Source: Emydura subglobosa (lineage: Eukaryota; Chordata; Testudines; Chelidae). Taken from it: a stretch of DNA of 64,000 nucleotides. The notes under the pieces are model-generated. The model searched no databases and was not told where the DNA came from. It saw nothing but the letters and a program-made list of their open reading frames with translations. Made by a program: the position numbers and the translations under genes. The stretch lies in the NCBI GenBank assembly GCA_007922225.1, contig ML680053.1, forward strand, positions 2,269,434 through 2,333,433, given 5' to 3'. This document shows, piece by piece, positions 32,705 through 44,165 of this stretch (the first letter of the stretch is position 1; each line of letters opens with the position of its first letter).

Positions 32705-35008
32705 TGAGCCATGCGCGTCTTGACCTGCTGCTCACAAACAGGGAAGATTTGGTAGGGGAAGTAGAAATGGGTGGCAACCTGGGCAGCAGTGACCATGAGA
32801 TGGTCGAGTTCAGGATCTTGACAAAAGGAAAAAAGGAGAGCAGCAGGATACGGACCATGTACTTCAGAAAAGCAGATTTTGCCTCCCTCAGGGAGCTGAT
32901 GGGCAGGATCCCCTGGGAGGCTAATATGAGGGGGAAAGGAGTCCAAGAGAGCTGGCTGTATTTTACAGAAACTTTATTAAGGGCACAGGAACAAACCATC
33001 CCAATGTGCAGAAAGAATAGTAAATATGGCAGGTGACCAACTTGGCTTAACAGAGAAATCTTCGGTGAGCTTAAACACAAAAAGGAAGCTTACAAGAAGT
33101 GGAAGCTTGGTCAGATGTCTAGGGAATAGTATAAAAATACTGCCCGAGCAGGCAGGGGTGAAATCAGAGAGGCTAAAGCACAATTGGAGTTGCAGCTAGC
33201 AAGGGACATGAAAGGTAACAAAAAGGTTTCTACAGGCATGTTAGCAACAAGAAGGTGGTCAGGGAAAGTGTGGGCCCCTTACAGAATGGGGGAGGCAACC
33301 TGGTGACAGATAATGCGGAAAAAGCTGAAGTATTCAATGCTTTTTTCCCCTCTGTCTTCACAGACAAGGTCAGCTCCCAGACTGCTGAAATGGGCAGCAC
33401 AGAATGGGGAGGAGGCGAACATCCCGCAGTGCTAAAGGAACAGGTCCAAGACTATTTAGAAAAGCTGGACATAAACAAGTCCATGGGGCTAGATGCAATG
33501 CATCCGGGGGTGCTGAGGGACTTGGCTGATGTGATTGCAGAGCCATTGGCCATTATCTTTGAAAGCTCATGGCGATTGGGGGAGGTCCCGGATGGCTGGA
33601 AAAAGGCAAATATAGTGCCCATCTTCAAAACAAGGGTAGGAGGAGCAACCAGTCAGTCTCACCTCAGTCCCTGGAAAAATCATGGAGCAGGTCCTCAATG
33701 AATCCATTTTGAGGCACTTGGAAGAGAGGAAGGAGATCAGGAACTGCCAGCATAGATTCACCAAGGGAAAGTCCTCCCTGACCAACCTGATTGCCTTCTA
33801 TGATGAGATGACTGATTCTGTGGATGTGGATGTGGGGAAAGCGGTGGACATGTTATACCTTGAATTTAGCAAGCCTCTTGATACGGTCTCCCACAGTATG
33901 TTTGCCATCAAGTTAAAGAAGTATACGTTGACTATGTAGAGTATATAGCATATGGACTATAAGATGAATAGAAAGCTGGCTAGATCATCGGGCTCAGCGA
34001 GTAGTGAGCAATGGCTCATGGTCTAGTTGGCAGCTGGTATCAAGCGGAGTTTCCCCAGGTGCCGGTCCTGAAGCTGGTTTTCTTCAACATCTTCATTAAT
34101 GTTCTGGAGGATGGGGAGGATTGCACCCTCAGCAAGTTTGCAGATGACACTAAGATGCGGGGAGTGGTAGATATGCTGGAGGGTAGAGACAGAATACAGA
34201 CAGACAGACCTAGAAATATTGGAGGATTGGGCCAAAAGAAATCTGATGAAGTTCAACAAGGACAAGTGCAGACTCCTGCACTTAGGACAGAAGAATCCCA
34301 TGCACAGCTACATACTGGGGACTGACTGGCTAGGCAGCAGTTCAGCAGAAAAGGACCTGGGAATTACAGTGGAGTCAGCAGTGTGCCCTTGTTGTCAAGA
34401 AAGGCTAATGGCATATTGGGCTGCATTAGTAGGAGCATTGCCAGCAGATTGAGGGAAGTGATTATTCCCCTCTATTCGGCACTGGTGAGGCCGCATTTGG
34501 AGTACTGTGTCAAATTTTGGGCTCTCCACTACAAAAAGGATGTGGACAAATTGGAAAGAGTCCAGCGGAGGGCAACAAAAATGATTAGGGGACTGGAGCA
34601 CATGATTTATGAGGAGAGGCTGAGGGAACTGGGCTTGTTTACTCTGCAGAAGAGAAGAGTGAGGGGGGATTTGATAGCAGCCCTCAACTACCTGAAAGGG
34701 GGTTCCAGGGAGGATGGAGCTAGGCTCTTCTCGGTGGTGGTAGATGACAGAACAAGGCGCAATGGTCTCAAGTTGCAGTGGGGGAGATCTAGGTTGGACA
34801 TTAGGAAAACTTTTTCCCTAGGTGGGTGGTGAAGCACTGGAATGGGTTACCTAGGGAGGTGGTGGAATCTCCATCCTTAGAGGTTTTTAAGGCCTGGCCT
34901 GACAAAGCCCTGCCTGGGATGATTTAGTTGGGGCTGGTCCTGCTTTGAGCAGGGGTTGGACTAGACACCTCCTGAGGTCCCTCCATCCTTAATCTTCTGT
35001 GATTCTAA
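32705..35008 (+). mobile_element. CR1 LINE, 2.3 kb, sense, with 3' end
   Basis: The longest sense CR1 in the window. It starts within the endonuclease C-terminus, covers the linker, RT fingers, palm and thumb, and ends with the CR1 3' region (GGTCCTGCTTTGAGCAGGGG, ACCTCCTGAGGTCCCTCC, TCTTCTGTGATTC). The order of blocks mirrors the antisense copy at 1-2625. About 10 frameshifts or deletions break ORF2, including loss of a block near 34375 that removes MDKKLD-type text. Inactive. Confidence 0.93.
32707..34832 (+). pseudogene. CR1 ORF2 remnant: endonuclease end, RT palm and thumb
   Basis: Fragments in order: 32707-33036 ([14 protein letters not shown], then [10 protein letters not shown], where SDH at 32788-32796 is the endonuclease catalytic motif), 33255-33650 ([29 protein letters not shown]), 33682-33939 ([33 protein letters not shown]), 34011-34325 (KFADDTK at about 34134-34154) and 34383-34832 (thumb). 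FADD is intact, but the first palm aspartate, normally in YLDFSKAFD, reads Glu and AFD reads PLD. It cannot be active. Confidence 0.85.
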
Positions 35009-35109
35009 GGAAATCACATCCCTAACTCCTAGTGCAGACACAACCTATTTTAGCAGGTTAGCTTGATCAGAGCTATCACAGGTACATCTCCTCCAGCTGG
35101 GAAGCACAC

Positions 35110-35222
35110 GACCAGTTCAAAGTGTAAACATACCCTAAGTGACTTGCCTGAGTTCACACAGGAAATCTGACGCAGGGCTGGAAATCGAACACAGGTCTCC
35201 CAGTTCCCAATCATGTGCACAT
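35110..35222 (-). mobile_element. MIR-type SINE head fragment, antisense
   Basis: AAGTGACTTGCCTGAGTTC, ACACAGGAAATCTGACGC, then GGAAATCGAACACAGGTC (antisense box B region) and CCCAGTTCCCAATCATGTG. It ends where a CR1 begins (ATAAGAACAGCC). Confidence 0.7.
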
Positions 35223-35708
35223 AAGAACAGCCATACTGGGTCAGACCAATGGTCCATCTAGCCCAGTATCCTGTCTTCCGACAGTGGCCAATGCCAGGTG
35301 CTTCAGAGGGAATGAATAGAACAGGCAATCATCAAGTGATCCATTCTGTCACCCATTCCTAGTCTCTGGCAAACAGCAATCCCTGCCTCTCCTGGCTAAT
35401 GGCCATTGATGGACCTATCCTCCACGAATTTATCCAGTTCTTTTTTGAACCCCGTTATAGTCTTGGCCTTCACAATAACCTCTGGCAAGGAATTCCACAG
35501 GTTGACTATGTGTTGTGTGAAGAAATACTTCCTTTTGTTCGTTTTAAACCTGGTGTCTATTAATTTCATTTGGTGACCCCTAGTTTTAATGTTATGAGAA
35601 GGAGTAAATAACTCTTCCTTATTTACTTTCTCCACACCAGTCATGATTTTATAGACCTCTATCATACCCCTCCTTAGTTGTCTCTTTTCCCAGCTTAAAA
35701 GTCCCAGG

Positions 35709-35921
35709 CCTTATCTACACTAGAACGTTTTGTCGACAGAAGTTACAGCGATGATCAAAAAGCACTATAAATACAATGCTTGTGCCTGTCCACACCGCAC
35801 TCAATGTGTCACCTGAAGCGCATCCACAGTTGGTGCTCTAGCATTGACATTGAGAGCAATGCGCGGTGGGCAACTATCCCAGTGTGCAACTTGCTACCTT
35901 GTGCCCTAGGAGTTGTGAAAG
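35709..35921. mobile_element. MITE-like block inside an antisense CR1
   Basis: GGCCTTATCTACACTAGAAC, TTTTGTCGACAGAAGTTAC and CCACACCGCACTCAATGTG are typical of a reptile MITE with ATCTACACTA ends. The right end is not clear. CR1 resumes at GAGAACTATCCACACTGACTC. I could not see matching inverted ends or a target duplication, so a deletion probably removed one end. Confidence 0.5.
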
Positions 35922-36258
35922 ACAGAGAACTATCCACACTGACTCCAAGATCTCTTTCTTGAGTGGTAACAGCTAATTTAGACCCCATCATTTTACATGC
36001 ATAGTTGGGATTATGTTTTCCAATGTGCATTACTTTGCATTTATCAACATTGAATTTCATCTGCCATTTTGTTGCCCAGTCACCCAGGTTTGTGAGATCC
36101 CTTTGTAACTCTTCACAGTCTGCTTTGGACTTAACTATCTTGAGTAGTTTTGTATCATCTGCAGATTTTGCCACCTCACTGTTTATCCTTCTTTCCAGAT
36201 CCTTTATGAATATGTTGAACAGTACTAGTCCCAGTACAGACCCCCTGGGGGACACCAC
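35809..36258 (-). pseudogene. CR1 RT palm fragment, 149 codons
   Basis: RGSVLGLVLFNIFIKDLERR leads into AKSADDTKLLKIVKSKADCE, then KWQMKFNVDKCKVMHIG. The active-site motif, normally FADD, reads SADD at 36154-36165, with both aspartates kept and Phe lost. The last 45 or so codons run into the MITE-like block and are not RT. Confidence 0.8.
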
Positions 36259-36835
36259 TATTTACCTCTCTTTGTTCTGAAAACTGACCATTTATTCCTA
36301 CCCTTTGTTTCCTATCTTTTAACCAATTACTGGTTCAAGAGAGGATCTTCCCTCTTATCCCATGACAGCTTAATTGCCTTTGGTGAGGGACCTTGTCAAA
36401 GGCTTTCTGAAAATCTAAGTACACTATCCACCGGATCACCTTTGTCCCCATGCTTGTTGACCCTCTCAAATAATTCTAGTAGACTGGTGAGGCATGATTT
36501 CTCTATACAAAAACCATGTTGACTATTCCCCAATAAATCACATTCATCTAGTGTCTGATAATTCTGTTCTTTACTATAGTTTTAACCAGTTTGCCTGGTA
36601 CTGCAGTTAGGCTTACTGGCCTGTAATTGCCAGGATTGACTCTTGAATCTTTTTAAAAAACTGACGTCGCATTAGCTATCCTCCAGTCATCTGCTACCAA
36701 AGCTGATTTAAAGGATAGGTTACATACCACAGTTAGTAGTTCTGCAATTTCACATTTGAGTTCCTTCAGAACTCTTGGGCGGATACCATCTGGTCTTTAA
36801 TTTAGTTTTTCATTCTTCTGCTGCCAGCTATCGGA

Positions 36836-36904
36836 ACCTAGTCTTAAGAAAGACGATGCTGGGGAGGTGGGGTGGGAGCTGATAATATGAATATTATCTT
36901 CAAA
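36836..36904. other. Junction between two oppositely oriented CR1 copies
   Basis: Short unassigned stretch with an internal AATATTATCTTCAAA duplication (about 36891-36920) at the start of the next CR1. Confidence 0.5.
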
Positions 36905-37235
36905 TATTATCTTCAAAGTCTTCAAATATGTTCAGGGCTGTTATAAAGAGGACAGGGATCAATTGTTCTCCATGTCCACTGAAGATAGGACAAGAAGTAA
37001 TGGGAGTAAAGGGAGATTTAGATTAGATACTAGGAAAAGCTCACTAATGATAAGGGTTGTTAAATTCTAGAATAGGCTTCTGAGGGAGATTATGGAATCC
37101 CCGTCACTGGAGGTTTTTAAGAACAGGTTAGACAAACACCTGTCAGGAATGGTCTAGGTTTACTTGGTCTTGCCTCAGCACAAGGACAAGATGACCTCTC
37201 GAGGGCCCTTGCAGTGCTATATTTCTATGACAACA
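36905..37235 (+). mobile_element. Older CR1 3' end, sense
   Basis: TTCTCCATGTCCACTGAAG, then GACAAGAAGTAATGGGAG, GAGATTATGGAATCCCCGTC and CAGGTTAGACAAACACCTG give the CR1 C-terminus ([26 protein letters not shown]). The 3' end is CAAGATGACCTCTCGAGGG ... ATATTTCTATGAC. Same subfamily as 45763-48000 and the antisense copy at 16093. Confidence 0.82.
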
Positions 37236-37934
37236 TGTAGAACAACCTCGGCTAGGACAGTAAACAGAAAATAATTTTTCTTGCCCTTTCTCTTCTCAGC
37301 AAGTTAGTCACATTTACAAGGTAAACACTGATGTCAGTAAATATTTTTAACACAACCTCCGGCTGATTTATTCAAAGCAGATGTCCCTTTTATAGTCACA
37401 TCAAAGCAATCGCAAGTGTGCTGCGGCTGTCTCTTGTCACTAAACGGGATAAATGTTGCTTTTTGTTTTTTTAATTTGAATAAAGAAGTTTTAAAAAGCC
37501 TCTCTGTTCCCAAAAGTTCAACATCAGGGCATGCTGGAAATGAGCAAACTTCAAACTAGAAGCATTTTAGCATTGAAACTGATTACCAACGGATGCGGTA
37601 AATTCCTCTATCCCTTGGAGTCTTTAAATCCAGATGGGAGATATTCTCTAGCACATAGTTTCTCAACCTGTGGTACGCGTACCCCCAGGGGTACGTGAGA
37701 CACAGGCAGGGGGTACGCAGCGAAAAATCCAGTGAAGGGAGGTGAGTGGCAGTTGCTGATTTCTGGGGAAGCCAGGTTGCAGCTACCTACTTCCCGCCCA
37801 GTCCCAGCTGGGAGGTAGACGCAGCTGCCCCAGTCCTGGGAAGCTGAACGGCAGCCACTGGCTTTTTGGGACGCCAGGCTTGAGTAGCAGCCACAGGCTT
37901 TTTGGGACGCCAGGTGGCAGCCGCCCGGTCCTGC
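37236..37934. other. Unassigned, with small duplication and hAT-like end
   Basis: TAGTTTCTCAACCTGTGGTA, CGCGTACCCCCAGGGGTACG (37657-37696) resembles one end of a reptile hAT-type element, but no partner end is visible. A 36-base-period duplication lies at 37852-37914. No gene recognised. Confidence 0.4.
37852..37914. repeat. Tandem duplication, 36-bp period
   Basis: CAGCCACTGGCTTTTTGGG ACGCCAGG (37852-37878) recurs with one change at 37888-37914. Confidence 0.85.
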
Positions 37935-38414
37935 CTACCTCCAACCCCATGCCTGATTCTCCATTGCGTGGTACCACACGCTGTCACCATGCCCACCTGG
38001 TAACGTTCGGCACCTGCCCTGCACAGGTGTGAATACGACACAGGTGCGAGTGTGACCCACTGCCACGCCGGGTGAAGTGCGGGCCCACTGTAGGAGTGGC
38101 AGGGCCATAGGTGGAGATTGAGGAGCTTTCTAGAGTAGAGTGGGCTCTTTTAGCTCCGGCGGTAGATGCTCTTGCTTTTAGATCCAGACGTCCCAGGTTC
38201 CGTCCCTGGTGCCGATGGCCCAGCAGGGGTATTGTGTTGCGAGTGGTGGCCTGGACAGTAATTTCAGCTGGCTGGAGAATGCGGCCCATAATGGCTGGGG
38301 CGGAGCGACCCCTCTGGGGGTGAGTAGGTTGTTTAGTCCCGTCCGCACACGCGGTCCGTCTGTCTCGTGAGAGAGCAGAGCAGGGGTGAGAATCTCACTA
38401 GAGCTTGCTAACCT
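37935..38414 (+). repeat. 480-bp inverted-repeat arm, left copy
   Basis: This 480-base segment is repeated in reverse orientation at 41819-42298. By eye the arms agree at about 95% of positions and share both edges (TACCTCC outside, AGCTTGCTAACCT inside). Within it, 38141-38215 is tRNA-like: box A-like TAGCTCCGGCGGT (38151-38163) and box B-like GGTTCCGTCCC (38196-38206), the latter inside a good T-arm CCAGG-TTCCGTC-CCTGG. The tRNA-like part starts about 200 bases inside the arm, so the arm is not simply a SINE with a tRNA head. No coding function is evident. Confidence 0.9.
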
Positions 38415-41400
38415 GATCCAGAGATTGGCATGGCATCATACCACACTCCTGCCTTCCCCCGGCACCAGACACTGAGCCTGGGTATTTAGCACATCTTGCG
38501 AGACCGCCTGTGAGCATATGAGCCTGTGGGCTACAGTCACTCATTCGTTACCTGCTACAGTGACGTCATGCCGCTGCTATTCAAGAGATAAGCTGCTTTT
38601 AGTGCTGACGATGGCCAACGAGGAATGGAAAAGTTGAAGGATTCATACCAAAGGGCTCGAAAACATAATCCTAGCAGCTGATCCAGCACAGTGACTCCCA
38701 GGCCTTTGGAGCCACGTGGACCTCAGTCCTGGGGCCCAGTCCTGGCCTCTGATGCAGCCCCTTAGTTGCTTAACAATCTCCTGGGGAATACCTCTGATCC
38801 CGGACACTCCCAGTGGGAGGAATGGGACTCGTGCAGGGATCATGCTGGGGGAGTGGACAGACCGACAGAGGATTGGGCTGGGGCACTCTGCCTGTTCGGA
38901 GCTGATGGACTAGTCTAGATGTCACTGTAAGCTGGCGGGGGTCACATTTTGAGAGGCCGTCTTCTCCCCACCCACGCCCTTGAGCTGAGCTCCTGAGGGG
39001 CAAAATTCAGAGCTTCAAGCCGTGGATTCCGGAGCCAGCCCAGAGCCGAGAATGCAAAAACAAACATCGCAATCACGTTTTTAAAAAGAAATCAAGGCTG
39101 AAAAATGAAAAGCGTCCTACATTTCATGAGGGCCTTTTAGCAGAGCGACGAATGGGCCAGGTCAGGAAGGGGAACATCATCCTTGGGGGTGTGGGGTGTG
39201 GTAAGAGTCTACAGTTTGCGTGCACACCATAACGAGCCATCGGGACACAGCCATGGCCCCGCGCTAGGGACGCCTGCCATCTTGGCCGACACACCATGGA
39301 CCTCCTGAGCTAAACGCACTAGCTCCAGCTGCATCAGATCGAGCTGAAGATTCAGGCTCCTTAGCTGGGGCTGTACCAGAGTCATACGCACTGTGGATTG
39401 GGCACAGAGAAGTCCCTGTAACACACAGCAGTGGGTCACGCCCATGCTAGGGTTGACAGCTTCAAAGCCGTCAAAGGGATCTGGACACTTAATTCTCATT
39501 AAGATGAATGGGCAGGGGGCACCCAAGTCTCCTAGGCAGCTGTGAAAAATCTCAGCCTCGAATCACAATCCGTTTGTGACACTCGCCCCTCTGTCTTTTT
39601 TGTTCTGTGACTGTACAGCACCTAGCACAATGGGGTCCTGGCCCCCAACTTGGGCTTAGGCACAATACACATACCAACAAGTTCTGTTCATCCAGCTGTG
39701 TTTTTCTCTCCCCATGACACAGCCATGGCTCATGTCCGTGCCGCCAGACTGCTTTTGTATGCGTGCATTCTGGGACAATCCCGCATGGTTCATGATTAAG
39801 CAGTTAAGGCCACCCCGAAGGTTGCTGAGATGGGTTCAGAGGATTGCTGGAGAGTGCATTAAATTCTTCTTTTAAAAAATAAAAACTAAACACGAAACTT
39901 TTCCACTGAAATGTAACCACTTCCCCCCACCCCACCCCACACCACACCACCACCACGACTCATTTCTATTAATATTAGGTTTTGTAACCATCCCCTAACC
40001 CCCCTCCCCATGTATTTTTGGACCTAATTTAGTCAATTGATCTCATCTTTTAGTGAGATAAATTTAAAAAGAATGAGGTAAGAGCCCAATGCTGCAACAC
40101 GCTGAGCTCCCTCATCTGCAGGTGAGAGAGCCGGTGGTAGATGGCGTCTTCCAGGATCAGTGTCCTAACTGCACTGAAAAATGAATGAAATTACACCATG
40201 TAGACTGCGATGTATGTCTGATCGTCGAGCACTGGCACAGTACATCAGACATAGCTCTGCTTTCCTCTCAAAGCAGCTCCAAAAATAAACAAACATCCCC
40301 AGCTGTAAGATTTCATTCAGTTATCTGGAGCTCTAACTACAGGGGCACATGAAAAAGGAGAATAACCGCTCTTTGAAGAAGAAATTCATTTAATACATGC
40401 CCTAAAATCCACAGAACAATCTCACGGCCACAAGAAAGGAAGAACAAATGGGTCAGGTTTACTCATCTGCTCCCACATTCAATCCCTCCAAAACTCCATT
40501 AGGCTGAAAGACGCCACAGGCGCTATGGCCCTGAACTAAGTCTGGTTCAATATTCAATGTAATGAGGCAGAAAAAAGCCCAGGGATTTGTCATTTAATAT
40601 ATTCTTCTTAAACGGCTGTTTATTTTCATTCTGCTACCTGAAATCCCTCTGCAGTTTCAGCTGAATGTGGCTATTCTTCACTTCCTCTTCTAAACTCTTG
40701 TGTAACGTTACTCCATTGGAACAACAGCTGTGTTGCTCCCCAGAGGCAGCTGCACATCAGTGACGAGTAAGAGGACTCCTGTGTCTATATTAAAGTACAC
40801 TGGGATCCTTCGGAGTGAATAGCTCTTCTTATGAAGGTGCAGGTCATGAAGCGGAGTTCCATTTTGCACATAAAGCAGGGATTCAATCTCTTTGTTACGT
40901 ATGAAAAATACACTGTGTCCTCCCCGAGGTCGCAGCTCTTACTCTTTGCGTACAGAACGAATTTTCAGAGCACTGACAAGTAATTTTGCACCTAGTGTAT
41001 GTGAACGCAGTCCTGTTTGAAACGGGACGACCTCGAAGTGAGCTAGACACCTTTCAGTTCGTGCCAGCAGGGTCTGCATGGGGCAGTTAGAGCGCTCCAC
41101 AATTCACACCCCCATAATCCAGACTGGGGCGTCATGCGGACAAGCCATAAGAGACGGTCTAAGGCTCCAACTGCAGTCCGCTTCGTAACATGAAGGGGAA
41201 ATCCCAGCATGGAACGCTGGCCTCCAGTGGCTCAGAATTCCCTCCCTCCAGCAGGTTATGATAAATGCTGTGCAAACCTGAGCGAGAGGGGCATGTTATG
41301 ATATCTGCTACGGTGGTGCCAAAATTAACCAGGGAACTGTCCAGCAAAATAAAACCTCTGGAGTAAGGGCAGGATAGCCGAGCGGAACGCCAGCTGCAGC

Positions 41401-41818
41401 AACGGTTCTGCTGGTCCTGAACATGACAGCCGTGCTACCAGCCCAAAACCCCGCTGGCTCCATGCCTGGACTTCGCTGTGAGCTGCACCCTTGCAAACAA
41501 GGATAATGTCAGCCACACACCTCTTCTGGGCCCTCAGTTGTTTACCAGCAGCAGAGCCCTCCTCAGCACCCGCACGGCATCCACACGGAGCATGTAAGGA
41601 ACGCGATGTCCACCAGCACTGGGGAAGTAAGTTGGAGAGGGTCTGCGGGCAAAGAGGACTCTGCACTAGAGAGGAGGGGTGACCGCTGGGGCCTGAGCCG
41701 CGTTATCGTGGCAGAACATGGTGTGGAGCCATGCAGAGCACGCACTTCATTCGCTGTTAAAGGGGCCTGTGCCTCTAACTTACCGCCCGGCCGCAGAGAC
41801 AACCGACATCTGCAGGGG
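38415..41818. other. 3.4-kb spacer between the inverted arms
   Basis: Apart from an L2-type tail at 39575-39680 I recognise nothing. No transposase or other protein motif appears in its frames (the longest are near 100 codons), so if the arms are terminal inverted repeats, the element is non-autonomous. A C/CA-rich low-complexity run sits at about 39922-39957. Confidence 0.45.
39575..39680 (+). mobile_element. L2-type 3' tail
   Basis: TGTCTTTTTTGTTCTGTGAC, TGTACAGCACCTAGCACAAT and GGGGTCCTGGCCCCCAAC. One of the better preserved L2 termini here; the body is absent. Confidence 0.72.
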
Positions 41819-42298
41819 AGGTTAGCAAGCTCCAGTGAGATTCTCACCCCTGCTCTGCTCTCTCACGAGACAGACGGACCGTGTGTGCGGACGGGACTAA
41901 ACAACCTACTCGGCCCCAGAGGGGTCGCTCCGCCCCAGCCATTATGGGCCGCATTCTCCAGCCAGCTGAAATTACTGTCCAGGCCACCACTCGCAACACA
42001 ATACCCCTGCTGGGCCATCGGCACCAGGAACCGAACCTGGGATGTCTGGATCTAAAAGCAAGCATCTCTACCGCCGGAGCTAAAAGAGCCCCCTCTACTC
42101 TAGCAAGCTCCTCAATCTCCACCTATGGCCCTGCCACTCCTACAGTGGGCCAGCACTTCACCCGGCGTGGCAGTGGGTCACACTCGCACCTGTGTCGTAT
42201 TCACACCTGTGCAGGGCAGGTGCCGAACGTTACCAGGTGGGAGCGGTGACAGCGTGAGGTGCCACGCAATGGAGTATCAGGCATGGGGTCGGAGGTAA
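41819..42298 (-). repeat. 480-bp inverted-repeat arm, right copy
   Basis: Reverse-complement partner of 37935-38414. Its box B-like stretch reads GGTTCGGTTCC on the minus strand (42027-42037), closer to a true B box than the left copy, again in a perfect T-arm CCAGG-TTCGGTT-CCTGG. The parallel minus frame 41844-42122 and plus frame 38111-38323 share MEIEEL and GIVLRVVAWTVISAGWRMRP, but this reflects DNA identity, not a recognised protein. Confidence 0.9.
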
Positions 42299-42611
42299 GC
42301 CCACACGGCCAAGGCACGCGCTGCGGTTAAATCCCAGACTTCAGGCTCCGTGAGCGTCAAGGCCACCTCGCTCCTGAGCGACACGCCCAGTCACCCGCAG
42401 GGAAGACGGGAGCAGCAGTGAAGACGCATGACGAGGGGTCTTGGAGGTAGCCAGTCAAACGAAGGCGATCTCACACGGCACTGGAGACCACGCTCCGAAC
42501 TCCAGCAGGAGACAACGATGGCACCAAGGGTGGACCCTACTGCTAACGTGGGACTGAGAACTGGAGCCAGAGTCCCCACCCCCCCAAGCAGCCATCTCCC
42601 TCCCTCCTTTG
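42299..42611. other. Unassigned spacer
   Basis: G+C-rich, no gene or named repeat recognised. Confidence 0.3.
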
Positions 42612-42751
42612 TAGGGTTGCCACCCGTCCGGTTCTCATCCAGACAGCTCATGTGGGGCAAGCAGGGGTGGGCCCTTCAGGGGAAAAGCAGCAGAGCAGGG
42701 GGCAGGGCCTCGGGGGTCTGGTTACCAGCCATTAGAAATGTGGCAACCCTA
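42612..42751. mobile_element. Small MITE with TAGGGTTGCCA ends
   Basis: TAGGGTTGCCA (42612-42622) and TGGCAACCCTA (42741-42751) are perfect 11-base inverted ends. If the outer TA on each side is the duplicated target, the 136-base element GGGTTGCC...GGCAACCC fits a Tc1/mariner-type TA insertion; other superfamilies are possible. No coding capacity. Confidence 0.75.
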
Positions 42752-43587
42752 TAAATTTTCACCCAATGTAACGATGATATCTCAGGCTGCCTGCCCGCTC
42801 TCTGCTTTCCTTTAACCGCCTGTGACAGTGATCGACTCCCTTCCCACACCCCCAACTCCTGCATTCCTCTCAAGTCTCCTGCAAAGCCAGACGCAAATGA
42901 GATTAGCTCCACGTACATGTCAACAGGATGCTGGTGGGCCGAGGAGGCACTTCCCCTGCCTGGAAGGATAGAGAATGGGGCAGGGAATTCTCTGCTATTG
43001 AGGAAAGGCATACTGGGAAACAACCTCTCCTCTGCCTGGAAGTGTCTGCTCATGGTTCCTCTGGCCAGTGCCCAGGTGAAGGGGCCTCCCACTGGATAGC
43101 AGGAACGGTGGAAATGACCTCTCCGTGCTCCGTGGATTGTTTCCTGACAGGCTAGGTTAACAAGGCAAGAGTACACGGATTTGTTTAGCCTGGGAGAGAG
43201 AAATGAACACAGCAGGAAGGCAAAAAAAGCTGCGGACAACAGGCCTGACCCTCCTTTCAATCACGGTGCTGAAGTCAGTGGATTTATAACAACATGAAAT
43301 CCAGGATTGCGGGGTGGAGGGGGGATCAGGCCCTGTACGTACCTTACATACCTCCCCGCCTCCATCCCCTACATGTCCTCAAGCGAAGTCTTAGATTTTG
43401 CAGAACAGCAAAAATTGCAGCGATTTACAATTGCAGAACCTGTGGTTTTTCTTGAGATTTTAGGATCCCAGGTCATGAGCAGAATGAGACGGCAGCTTTG
43501 AGCTGGGCCCATGGATCCTTATCTTCTCTCAATGACTGTTATCCGACTAGTAATGGCCATTGAACAATGCCCACTTGCTGTAGTGGC
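42752..43587. other. Unassigned, no gene recognised
   Basis: A minus-strand frame of 194 codons (42676-43260) looks impressive in length, but it runs through the MITE end, has no recognised domain and is overlapped by plus frames. I treat it as chance. Confidence 0.4.
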
Positions 43588-43735
43588 ACGTGTATTGTTT
43601 ATTATTTGTGTTGCAGAAACACCTAGGAGTCCCAATCACAGACCAGGACCTCCTTATGCTAGGTGCTGTACATACATTGAACAAAACCCACAGTCCCAGG
43701 ACTTTACAATGCACAGAATTCTGATTCAGTGAGCT
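43588..43735 (-). mobile_element. L2-type 3' tail, antisense
   Basis: TTTATTATTTGTGTTGCAG, then CCTAGGAGTCCCAATCAC, GACCAGGACCTCCTTATGC, TAGGTGCTGTACATACATTG and GACTTTACAATGC. Antisense of the L2 terminus. Confidence 0.72.
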
Positions 43736-43929
43736 GAGCACCTGTTTGACTCCCCTCTGCTTCCCGAGGAACAGATAACAGTTTTGTTGCATTTAATTGT
43801 CAAGGAAAAGAGAAAATACCACTTGTATTTTCTTACCAAATAGAGTGGTCATAAACCTCTCTTCCTGAGTAGCTTGTAATTCTCCAGCCTCCGGGGACTA
43901 TTATTTCGAAACGTTGTGATCATTGTTAA
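43736..43929. other. Unassigned spacer
   Basis: Nothing recognised. Confidence 0.3.
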
Positions 43930-44165
43930 CATGTAATACTTTGCATCATTTCAGGATCTCAAAGAGCTCGGCAAATATTCATTAGATGCAGCAAACCACA
44001 CTATATGTCAGCCAAGCGTCATCATTATCGTCACTTTGAAGAAGGGGCAATGGAGGTGCAGAGCGTGGCATGCTTGAAATCACACAGCAGGTCAGTATCT
44101 CAGCCAGGCAGAATACCCAGGGCTCCTAGGTCCGCATCCCTTGCTGTTAATCCTGATCTCTATTG
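43930..44165 (-). mobile_element. MIR-type SINE, antisense
   Basis: GGATCTCAAAGAGCTCGGC, then CATCATTATCGTCACTTTG, GGGGCAATGGAGGTGCAG, ATCACACAGCAGGTCAG and CCAGGGCTCCTAGGTCC. Diverged but in correct order. Confidence 0.7.

Larger units (their letters stand above)
35223..36835 (-). mobile_element. CR1 LINE of a second subfamily, antisense, with a MITE-like block
   Basis: Antisense 3' end ATAAGAACAGCCATACTGGG, TCAGACCAATGGTCCATC, a subfamily also seen at 52083 and 62310. The C-terminal frame 35396-35665 gives [19 protein letters not shown] and [18 protein letters not shown]. Palm and finger regions run to about 36835. A block at 35709-35921 interrupts it, and about 300 bases of expected thumb sequence are missing at that point. 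Confidence 0.85.

Noticed and set aside
38141..38215. A functional tRNA gene
   Set aside because: Good T-arm but no closing acceptor stem or credible anticodon arm; repeated in a duplicated arm. Called tRNA-like only.
42676..43260. 194-codon minus-strand frame
   Set aside because: No recognised domain, overlaps the MITE end at 42741-42751, and plus-strand frames overlap it.
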